From: Paenibacillus sp. PCH8
GTDB lineage: Bacteria > Bacillota > Bacilli > Paenibacillales > Paenibacillaceae
Reading direction: 5' to 3'
Assembly (NCBI RefSeq): GCF_002968835.1
Contig: NZ_PKQK01000001.1
Coordinates: 1,922,001-1,986,000 of the forward strand
Length of the DNA stretch: 64,000 bases
Position 1 is the stretch's first letter. The number at the start of each line of letters is the position of its first letter. This document shows positions 57,234 through 64,000 of this stretch, piece by piece. The notes beneath the pieces are model-generated. The model had not been told where the DNA came from and ran no database searches. It saw only the letters and a program-made list of their open reading frames with translations. A program made the translations under genes and the position numbers.

Positions 57234-57264
57234 AACTAACTTATTTTCAGGGAGGAAATTTCAA

Positions 57265-58158
57265 ATGATTATCAACCACAATATTGCTGCAATGAACACT
57301 CACCGTCAATTGGGTGCAAACACAACTAACACAAACAAGGCTATCGAAAAATTGTCTTCCGGTCTGCGTATTAACCGCGCTGGTGACGATGCTGCAGGTC
57401 TGGCAATTTCCGAAAAAATGCGCGGTCAAATCCGCGGTTTGGATATGGCTACTAAAAACGGTCAAGACAGCATTTCCTTGATCCAAACAGCTGAGGGTGC
57501 ATTGAACGAAACTCACTCCATCCTGCAACGTATGCGTGAATTGGCAGTTCAATCTTCCAATGATACGAACACAGATAAAGACCGTACTGCATTGCAAGAT
57601 GAAGTAAATGAGTTGGCTAAAGAGATCACTCGTATCTCCAATACAACTGAGTTTAACACGAAGAAGTTGCTTGACGGTTTCGCGGATAGCGGCTCAAGCG
57701 TAACTAGTGCAGCTAACCTGAGCTTCCATATCGGTGCGAATGCTGGCCAAAACATCTCTCTTACAATTAAAGCGATGGATGCAGCGAGCCTAGGTGTTGG
57801 TGCAGCGACAGGGTCTACTTCTGCAACTGGTGCAACAGCAGCAGCTGTAACTGGTGGTATCAGCATTTCCAGCGCAACTTCGGCGAATAATGCAATCACA
57901 ACAATTAACAAAGCGATTGAAACAGTTTCCACAGAACGTGCAAAATTGGGTGCTTATCAAAACCGTTTGGAGCACACAATCAACAACTTGGGAACGACTT
58001 CCGAGAACTTGTCTGCTGCTGAATCCCGTATTCGTGACGTAGACATGGCTAAAGAAATGATGAACCAAACGAAAAACAACATCTTGGCTCAAGCTTCCCA
58101 AGCAATGTTGGCACAAGCAAACCAACAGCCACAAGCTGTTCTGCAATTGCTTCGTTAA
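57265..58158 (+). CDS. hag: Flagellin
   Basis: Filament protein, 297 residues from ATG 57265, which is 6-8 bases after GGGAGGAAA; longer readings from 57205 have no ribosome site. Complete N-terminal D0/D1 (MIINHNIAAMNTHRQLG, SSGLRINRAGDDAAGLAISE) and C-terminal D1/D0 (ENLSAAESRIRDVDMAKEMM then NNILAQASQAMLAQANQQPQ). The exposed centre is short and rich in Ser, Thr, Ala and Gly (about residues 165-225), giving possible O-glycosylation sites. A glycosyltransferase gene follows. Confidence 0.98.
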   Translation: MIINHNIAAMNTHRQLGANTTNTNKAIEKLSSGLRINRAGDDAAGLAISEKMRGQIRGLDMATKNGQDSISLIQTAEGALNETHSILQRMRELAVQSSNDTNTDKDRTALQDEVNELAKEITRISNTTEFNTKKLLDGFADSGSSVTSAANLSFHIGANAGQNISLTIKAMDAASLGVGAATGSTSATGATAAAVTGGISISSATSANNAITTINKAIETVSTERAKLGAYQNRLEHTINNLGTTSENLSAAESRIRDVDMAKEMMNQTKNNILAQASQAMLAQANQQPQAVLQLLR

Positions 58159-58172
58159 TTTTATATTATCTC

Positions 58173-58206
58173 AAAAACTGCCAGGCTTTGTCTTGGCAGT
58201 TTTTTT
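58173..58206 (+). terminator. Rho-independent terminator after hag
   Basis: AAAAACTGCCA (58173-58183) pairs with TGGCAGTTTTT (58194-58205), followed by TTG. Confidence 0.9.
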
Positions 58207-58259
58207 GTATTTAGAATAGAAATTCCATAAATTTTTAGATGGATTCCCCGAAAAACGAC

Positions 58260-58287
58260 TAATTAAAATAGGGAAGTGCACCGACAT
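58260..58287 (+). promoter_or_regulatory. Possible sigma-D promoter of the glycosyltransferase gene
   Basis: TAAT at 58260-58263 (3 of 4), a 16-bp gap equal to that at hag, and ACCGACAT at 58280-58287 (6 of 8 to GCCGATAT), followed by ATA as in hag. Confidence 0.35.
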
Positions 58288-58319
58288 ATAGTATAAGACT
58301 GAAGAGACGAGAGGGTTCT

Positions 58320-60203
58320 ATGACTAATACGATTTCGTTATGCATGATAGTTAAAGATGAAGAGAGCGTTTTGGAACGATGTTTAGATAGTGTTAAAGAA
58401 TTTGTTGATGAAATCATTATTGTAGACACGGGCTCAATAGATAGCACACTAGATATAGCAAGAAAATATACAGATAAAATCTATTCATTTGAATGGATTA
58501 ATGATTTTTCTGCAGCAAGGAATGAATCCATTGGATATGCTGCATCTGATTATATTTTAGTGTTGGATGCCGATGAATATTTGGAATCAGGACATGAATT
58601 ACAAAAAGATTTACAAGAGGAACTAGACTTCTATGTTTTTAATATTAAAAATACAACAAATCAAGGTACAGCATTTAATCATACTGCAGTAAGATTATTT
58701 AAAAATGATTTTGAATTATATTATGAGAACAGACTACATGAACATTTAAATATTATTGATAATCATAAAAACCTTATAAGTGGGACTTCTAATTGTTTAA
58801 TCGTTCACTCGGGATACGAAGATTCCAATAAACTTGAAGAAAAAAAAGTGAATCGAAATCTTCCGCTGATGAAATTGGAAGTTAAAGAAAATCCGACAGG
58901 ATATAACTTATTTAATATGGGAAAGACATATTTTGGATTGCATGACTACATGAAAGCAATAGAATTTTTCAAACGAGCTTATCCACTAAGTAAGGACCGC
59001 ATGTACTTGCCTGAATTACTAACTAAATTGGCATATTCTCTTGCAGAGATAGGGCAGAGCGATGAAGCATTAAATATTTTAAGAGATGCAACCTCAATTT
59101 ATCCTAATGAAACTGAAATGAAATATATCCAAGGCGTTATATATAAAAATGCAGGATATTATAAAGACGCCGAGGTTTGCTTTTTACGCTGTCTTGAACT
59201 GGGGGATCAGGGTACTGCGGTGACCGAAGGTAGTGGTAGCTTTAGGGCTCATCTTGAGCTGTCTGAGCTATATGAACTACAAGGGGATCTGAATGAAAGT
59301 TATAAAAAGAAGAAACAAGCTATGGAAACAAAAAGCTCATTAGAAATTATTTTTAATTATTTGGAATTTACATTGAGAATGAATCAGCCTGCTGATGAAA
59401 TTATACAAAATATTGAGAAGTTTTATAAAATGGATAATATACAAGACTTACAAAACCTAATGAATATGTTATATGGTTTGCGTCACCCATTACTCCATTA
59501 TTATCTGGAAAAATTCAAGATAGAAGCAGATGCCCATATTAATGTAGCAGCGATGATTTATAGTAAGGATCGGCAAGTTATGAAGAGAGCTTTAGACCAG
59601 TCTGGGGATATCACTAAAGAAGAAAATGGTGATGATCTTCTGCTCTTAGCGTATGTGTTTAAAGAAATAAATTTAATCACTCAACTTCAGCCTTTGATGA
59701 ACTTGGGGAATAAAGAATTAAAGGGTATCAGAATGCTTTTTGAAGGAAAAGCCTTACCTAGCTCAATGAGTGTGAGTTTAGAAAGAGCGTTGTTTGTATT
59801 GTGTGAGAAGCTGATTATTATCGAGGAGTTTGATTTGTTCCAGGAACTTGCAGAAAAGCTTATGGAATCAAAGCAAAATTACAAAATAACACTTAGCAAC
59901 CTCTTGAAAAAATATAACTTTGATGAGTTGGCTATAGATATGTTAACTACTCTTTATAACAATAAAAATAATAATATTGAAGTCATGCAGTTGCTTGGAG
60001 ACTTGTGTTTCCGGAATAACTATCTGGAAGATGCAGCATTCTTTTATGACTATTTAAAGGAAAATAACCCCACCTATCAAAACTATGAGAGATATTTTGA
60101 TTTAACTAAAAATTCTAATGATCAATCTGAGACGATGCAATTACAGAAGGAAATATCTAAACGTTATCCAACAGCTTTATGGGTAGGTAATATAAAAAAT
60201 TGA
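58320..60203 (+). CDS. Family 2 glycosyltransferase with TPR repeats
   Basis: 627 residues. N-terminal GT-A type glycosyltransferase (ISLCMIVKDEESVLERCLDS then VDEIIIVDTGSIDST; DxD-type VLDADEYL; about 1-230), followed by TPR-like helices (about 200-340; phrases such as FNMGKTYFGLHDYMKAIEFF) and a helical C-terminal half. Directly after hag and its terminator, it is a good candidate for flagellin glycosylation. Codon use and composition are clearly more AT-rich than the flagellar genes before it. Sugar donor and acceptor unknown. Confidence 0.88.
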   Translation: MTNTISLCMIVKDEESVLERCLDSVKEFVDEIIIVDTGSIDSTLDIARKYTDKIYSFEWINDFSAARNESIGYAASDYILVLDADEYLESGHELQKDLQEELDFYVFNIKNTTNQGTAFNHTAVRLFKNDFELYYENRLHEHLNIIDNHKNLISGTSNCLIVHSGYEDSNKLEEKKVNRNLPLMKLEVKENPTGYNLFNMGKTYFGLHDYMKAIEFFKRAYPLSKDRMYLPELLTKLAYSLAEIGQSDEALNILRDATSIYPNETEMKYIQGVIYKNAGYYKDAEVCFLRCLELGDQGTAVTEGSGSFRAHLELSELYELQGDLNESYKKKKQAMETKSSLEIIFNYLEFTLRMNQPADEIIQNIEKFYKMDNIQDLQNLMNMLYGLRHPLLHYYLEKFKIEADAHINVAAMIYSKDRQVMKRALDQSGDITKEENGDDLLLLAYVFKEINLITQLQPLMNLGNKELKGIRMLFEGKALPSSMSVSLERALFVLCEKLIIIEEFDLFQELAEKLMESKQNYKITLSNLLKKYNFDELAIDMLTTLYNNKNNNIEVMQLLGDLCFRNNYLEDAAFFYDYLKENNPTYQNYERYFDLTKNSNDQSETMQLQKEISKRYPTALWVGNIKN

Positions 60204-60274
60204 ATTAAAGAGGGAAGATTAACTTAACTTAAATTTCGCTGTAAAGTGAGAGGTGTAGGAGAGGGATGAATTAA

Positions 60275-61117
60275 ATGAAAAATGTTTTAATTTTTGGGGC
60301 TTCCGGATATGGTAAGCGTATACTGTATTCTTTGGATGAGCGATATATTAAAGTAGTAGCTTTTGTAGACAATCATCAAGCAAAACATGGTCACATGGTA
60401 AATGATGTACCGATTATTCCTCCCGAAAAAATTCAGTACTATCAGTATGACAGTATCATTGTTTCTGTTGGAACCTTAGAAAAAGATATTAAAAATCAGC
60501 TAATGAATCTAGGCGTAGAAGAAGAGAAAATTATAACTTTCCATCCTGATGATAAAAATATTCAATGGCTTGAGAATAGATATGTGATGGCTCGTGCGTG
60601 CATTGAAGAAATAAATAAGCGTCAAATTCCCGGAAATATTGCAGAACTCGGCGTATATAAAGGAGAATTTGCTAGTTATTTGAATAGGTTCTTCCCAGAT
60701 AAAAACCTGTATCTTTTTGACACTTTTGAGGGGTTTGATGAGCGAGATGAGCATCATAAAGATGAATATGTATCTAGTTCACCAATGTTTACGGATACAA
60801 ATGTAGAACTCGTTTTAAATAGAATGCAATTTCCTGAAAAGGTGACCGTGAAAAAAGGATACTTTCCTGATACTGCAGTTGGATTAGAGGATACTTTTTG
60901 TTTTGTAAGTTTGGATGCTGATTTGTACAAGCCAATTTTACAAGGACTAGAATATTTTTATCCGCGATTAGTAAGTGGAGGTTATATATTTATTCATGAT
61001 TATGATAAGGTTAATTGGCCTGGGGCCACCTTGGCCGTAAGAGAATTTAGTGAGAAATATAATGTTCCCTACCTCCCGATCTTGGATAGAGGCAGTAGTG
61101 TTGTTTTAGCTAAATAA
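60275..61117 (+). CDS. Two-domain protein: Rossmann-like N-terminus and TylF/MycF-type methyltransferase
   Basis: 280 residues. The N-terminal part (about 1-95; NVLIFGASGYGKRILYSLDE) resembles the CoA-binding/PglD-like nucleotide-sugar domain. The rest is a TylF/MycF-like SAM-dependent methyltransferase (PGNIAELGVYKGEFASYL with the SAM loop, LFDTFEGFDERDE, VSLDADLYKPILQGLEYFYP). O-methylation of a sugar is the likely activity. It follows the glycosyltransferase by 71 bases in an AT-rich stretch. Confidence 0.82.
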   Translation: MKNVLIFGASGYGKRILYSLDERYIKVVAFVDNHQAKHGHMVNDVPIIPPEKIQYYQYDSIIVSVGTLEKDIKNQLMNLGVEEEKIITFHPDDKNIQWLENRYVMARACIEEINKRQIPGNIAELGVYKGEFASYLNRFFPDKNLYLFDTFEGFDERDEHHKDEYVSSSPMFTDTNVELVLNRMQFPEKVTVKKGYFPDTAVGLEDTFCFVSLDADLYKPILQGLEYFYPRLVSGGYIFIHDYDKVNWPGATLAVREFSEKYNVPYLPILDRGSSVVLAK

Positions 61118-61406
61118 TTGGGATAATATCCTTAATTTAGGTGATTTTTTTGAGCTGGGTGAAGAAGAGTAATTACAAGATAGGGGAGAATCGTTTAGAA
61201 CTCAAATATAAGTGTTGAAAAATTAGCCCATGAATAATTCTTCAGAAAACTGTAAACGAGAAAACCTAAGTTTACTTAAGAGGGAAATTTGGATTTAGCC
61301 TAGCTCACTTAAGTGTATGATTTTAAATGCAGTATATAAATTAATGATATATTCAAGAAACTTATTAATTAATATGAATATGAGAATGAATTGGGGTGTT
61401 CTAGAG
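61118..61406. other. AT-rich intergenic region
   Basis: About 290 bases with no supportable gene; low-complexity AT-rich sequence. Confidence 0.5.
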
Positions 61407-62099
61407 ATGAACATAGCTTTATTAACAGCTGCGGGTACTGCTAGTAGAATGCGCCAAAGTATTCCGAAGCAATTTCTTCATATAGATAATAAACCAATAA
61501 TCATCTATACAATGGAAGTTTTCCAGAATGATCCCAACATAGACGCTTTAATGGTTGTGACCTTAGAGGGATGGAGAGAAGTTTTGTTGTCTTATGCTAA
61601 CCAACATGGGATTACAAAGTTGAAATGGGTTGTTGCTGGTGGGAGTACAGGTCAAGAATCAATATATAAGGGTTTAAAAGAACTAGAATATTCATGTAAA
61701 GCACAAGATACAGTCATGGTTCATGATGGGAATCGACCCTTAATTACTAATGAAATTATATCCGATAGTTTGGCTACATTTAAAGATTATGGCGTTGCTG
61801 TAGCTGCTATACCTTGTAATGAAGCGGTATTTAGAAGCGAGGATGGACTGTCATCTGATTTTTATATACCTAGAGAACAATTATTTAGGACTCAGACGCC
61901 TCATACCTATTCTCTTGGCAAACTTCTCTGGGCGCATGAAGAGGCAGCAAAAATGGGGATAGAAAATTCAGTAGCAAGTTGCACTTTAATGCAGGAGTTG
62001 GGGGAGAAAATATATTTATCAAAAGGTTCGGAAAAAAATATAAAGTTGACAACGATGGAAGATATGGAAATACTCAAGGCACTTCTGCATACACAGTAG
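61407..62099 (+). CDS. IspD/TarI-like cytidylyltransferase
   Basis: 230 residues from ATG 61407 (GGGGTG at 61393-61398, spacing 8); a longer reading from 61317 lacks a ribosome site. Nucleotidyltransferase fold: NIALLTAAGTASRMRQSIPKQF, QESIYKGLKEL, MVHDGNRPLITNEII. The IspD/TarI family makes CDP-methylerythritol or CDP-ribitol; here the usual AGGxGxRM loop is AAGTASRM. Its location among glycan genes favours a sugar or polyol cytidylyltransferase over the isoprenoid enzyme. Product uncertain. Confidence 0.8.
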   Translation: MNIALLTAAGTASRMRQSIPKQFLHIDNKPIIIYTMEVFQNDPNIDALMVVTLEGWREVLLSYANQHGITKLKWVVAGGSTGQESIYKGLKELEYSCKAQDTVMVHDGNRPLITNEIISDSLATFKDYGVAVAAIPCNEAVFRSEDGLSSDFYIPREQLFRTQTPHTYSLGKLLWAHEEAAKMGIENSVASCTLMQELGEKIYLSKGSEKNIKLTTMEDMEILKALLHTQ

Positions 62100-62209
62100 G
62101 CTATATCAATCTGCTATAAATGAAATTAGTGTTTATGGGTAATTGTTGATTATTTTAATTCAAAACATTAAATAAAGGTTCAAGTTATATTCCAAGGAGA
62201 CAATAACTT

Positions 62210-63280
62210 ATGATTCAGAAAAGTTTGAATTATGTTATGGATATAAAGAAAGTGGCAGATCAAGATCTCAACTGGGAAAAGGTTAGTAATAAAAAAATAA
62301 TAATATCAGGTGCCAGTGGGATGATCGGGAGATTTTTAATTGATGTAATTATGTATCGAAATAAGATCTATCAGGATAACATATCCATTATTGCTTTAGG
62401 GAGAACAATGAGCCAAGCTAGTTCTTTATTTACTGATTATCTAGGTTATGAAAGATTTCAATTCATACCATGTGATATCAATGATTTTAACACGCTTAGA
62501 GAAATCGAAGCAGTTGACTTTGTTATTCATGCAGCCAGCAAAACCCACCCTTTAGAATATTCCAATGCACCCATTGATACTATATTAATTAATACGTTGG
62601 GTACAAACAATATGCTTGAATTAGCAGCTCGTGGACAGGGAGCACGATTTGTACTACTATCTTCGGTTGAAGTATATGGAGAAAATAGAGGAGACGTTGA
62701 GGAATTCACTGAAGATTATTGTGGCTATATTGACTGCAATACTTTAAGGGCAGGATACCCAGAAGGGAAGCGGGTAGCAGAAGCACTATGCCAAGCTTAT
62801 TGTAAAGAGAAAAACGTTGATTTTGTAACTGTTCGTTTGGCAAGAATTTTTGGGCCAACCATGAATATGGATGATAGTAAAGCAGTGTCTCAACTTATAA
62901 AAAATGCGGTAAATAAAGATGATATCGTCCTGAAAAGTGAAGGGAATCAATATTTTAGTTATTGTTATGTTGGTGATGCTGTATTAGGCATATTAAAAAT
63001 AATGTTCGAGAGTAAGAGTGGGGAATGTTACAACCTTTCTGGGAAAAAAGGGAATATCACCCTTAAAGATTTAGCAACATACTTGGCTAGCCTTAATGGA
63101 AGACAGATCAGATACGAATTAGCAAATGAAGAAGAACAAATGGGATATTCTAAGGCGAGTAAAGCCATCTTAAATATTGATAAATTGAAATTATTGGATT
63201 GGTCCCCCATATTTGATATAAAAGAAAGTTTGAAAAATACTGTTGAAATAATCCATGAACTTAAAATAGAATCCAGGTAA
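62210..63280 (+). CDS. NAD-dependent epimerase/dehydratase (SDR family)
   Basis: 356 residues. Extended SDR: Rossmann motif KIIISGASGMIGRFLI near residue 28, DFVIHAASKTHPLEYSNAPI near 105, active-site Ser and Tyr-x-x-x-Lys-type (LLSSVEVYGE; YPEGKRVAE), then HTVRLARIFGP-type NAD-binding stretch (VTVRLARIFGPTMN). Substrate is probably a nucleotide sugar. It stands 110 bases after the cytidylyltransferase and 11 bases before the next gene. Confidence 0.88.
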   Translation: MIQKSLNYVMDIKKVADQDLNWEKVSNKKIIISGASGMIGRFLIDVIMYRNKIYQDNISIIALGRTMSQASSLFTDYLGYERFQFIPCDINDFNTLREIEAVDFVIHAASKTHPLEYSNAPIDTILINTLGTNNMLELAARGQGARFVLLSSVEVYGENRGDVEEFTEDYCGYIDCNTLRAGYPEGKRVAEALCQAYCKEKNVDFVTVRLARIFGPTMNMDDSKAVSQLIKNAVNKDDIVLKSEGNQYFSYCYVGDAVLGILKIMFESKSGECYNLSGKKGNITLKDLATYLASLNGRQIRYELANEEEQMGYSKASKAILNIDKLKLLDWSPIFDIKESLKNTVEIIHELKIESR

Positions 63281-63291
63281 TCGGAGGCAAC

Positions 63292-64000
63292 ATGAGCAGA
63301 GCGTTCAGTGAAAGTCTATATATTGTTTATCGACGTATAAAAGCTATCTCTATAGCAGCTTTGTACTATTTGTTTCGGTTTTTACCAATGGACGATAAAA
63401 AAGTTGTATTATCCAGTTTTGAAGGAAAACAAGGATACAGTTGTAATCCTAAATATATAGCTGAGGAGATTCTAAAGAGAAATAAATTAAGCAGCCAACC
63501 ATACAAACTTATTTGGTTAGTAAATGATACTTCCAATATATTTCCGAGTGAGATTCTTGTGAAGAAAAACAGTTTTTGGAACAGAGCATACCAACTATCC
63601 ACAGCAGCCATATGGATCGATAACCATAGAAAGCCATTGGAAACTAGAAAGAGAAAAAAGCAATTGTATATAGCTACGTGGCATGGAGCAATTGGCTTTA
63701 AAGCTGTAGGTGAATTGAGAGGAACTTCCTTTCCTGAGATAGCCCGTTTGGTCAGCAAACATGATTCTCAACTTGTGGATTATTTTTTGTCTAATTCTTC
63801 ATGGTGCAGTGATATGTATAGGAAGGCGTTCTTTTACGAAGGTGAAATCATTAAAACCGGCTCTCCAAGATGTGATGTTTATAGAGAGGCAGAGCATATG
63901 CGTAAAAGAATACGCAAAGAATTTGAACTGCCTGAAAATTCAAAAATATTGCTTTATGCTCCAACATTTCGGAGTGGGACGCAAAATATGGTTATGAATA
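63292..64000 (+). CDS. CDP-glycerol/ribitol glycerophosphotransferase-family protein, cut by window end
   Basis: Frame open from ATG 63292 (GGAGG at 63283-63287) to the last base, 236 codons, no stop reached. Seen: YIATWHGAIGFKAVG, LSNSSWCSDMYRKAFFYEGE, IIKTGSPRCDVYREAE and ILLYAPTFRSG, which fit the glycerophosphotransferase family (TagB/TagF-like, PF04464). Such enzymes build polyol-phosphate chains in teichoic acids or transfer polyol phosphate to glycans. With the cytidylyltransferase just upstream, the block would make and use a CDP-activated polyol. Confidence 0.85.
   Translation, partial: MSRAFSESLYIVYRRIKAISIAALYYLFRFLPMDDKKVVLSSFEGKQGYSCNPKYIAEEILKRNKLSSQPYKLIWLVNDTSNIFPSEILVKKNSFWNRAYQLSTAAIWIDNHRKPLETRKRKKQLYIATWHGAIGFKAVGELRGTSFPEIARLVSKHDSQLVDYFLSNSSWCSDMYRKAFFYEGEIIKTGSPRCDVYREAEHMRKRIRKEFELPENSKILLYAPTFRSGTQNMVMN

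Overview
The window comes from a spore-forming, flagellated, S-layer-bearing Firmicute, most likely Paenibacillus or a close relative. The evidence is spoIID, spoIIQ, spoIIID and an alpha/beta-type SASP, two flagellar gene blocks, three SLH-domain surface proteins next to csaB and tagO, and a gene order that follows the Bacillus subtilis atp-murA-spoIID-spoIIQ-spoIIID-mbl-flhO-flhP and degS-degU-comF-yvyF-flgM-flgK-flgL-fliW-csrA-hag neighbourhoods. Every convincing gene is on the + strand. I saw no rRNA, tRNA, CRISPR array, insertion sequence or prophage.

Layout. 1-1.7 kb: end of the ATP synthase operon (atpD partial, atpC). 2.3-9.96 kb: a DUF1146 membrane protein, murA, spoIID, spoIIQ, spoIIID and mbl, with recognisable sigma-F and sigma-E promoters before spoIIQ and spoIIID. 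The 1.2 kb spoIID-spoIIQ spacer carries two large imperfect palindromes. 10-12.4 kb: flhO, flhP and an EpuA-type small membrane protein. 12.7-15 kb: fabZ and pgcA. 15.2-20.7 kb: a DUF5693 membrane protein, csaB, tagA and tagO, which make and pyruvylate secondary cell wall polymer. 20.8-41.4 kb: a surface-protein region with an SLH protein, a small unknown protein, the probable major S-layer protein, two unknown exported proteins, a SASP, metK, another SLH protein and a phosphodiester glycosidase. 41.4-47.4 kb: degS, degU, a small membrane protein, a comFA broken by three frameshifts, and comFC. 47.7-51.7 kb: a giant exported protein with about 14 fibronectin type III repeats, sitting inside the otherwise conserved comF-yvyF junction. 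51.9-58.2 kb: yvyF, flgM, flgN, flgK, flgL, a DUF6470 gene, fliW, csrA and hag. 58.3-64 kb: an AT-rich glycan block (glycosyltransferase with TPRs, methyltransferase, IspD/TarI-like cytidylyltransferase, epimerase, glycerophosphotransferase cut by the window end), probably for flagellin glycosylation or wall glycopolymer.

How the genes work together. TagO and TagA start a lipid-linked wall polymer, and CsaB adds the pyruvyl ketal that SLH domains bind, so the neighbouring SLH proteins are the expected clients. In the flagellar part FlgM/FlgN/FlgK/FlgL and the FliW-CsrA-Hag triad are contiguous. The hag leader has a sigma-D-type promoter and a near-ideal CsrA hairpin, and the glycosyltransferase after hag may share sigma-D control.

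Most notable observations: comFA frameshifts that are all restored by one G at a GGGGC site; a probable ATT start codon for fliW; tandem in-frame starts on the S-layer gene; similar ECF-sigma-like promoter motifs before four surface-protein genes; a long metK leader without S-box hallmarks; and several uncharacterised palindromic elements.
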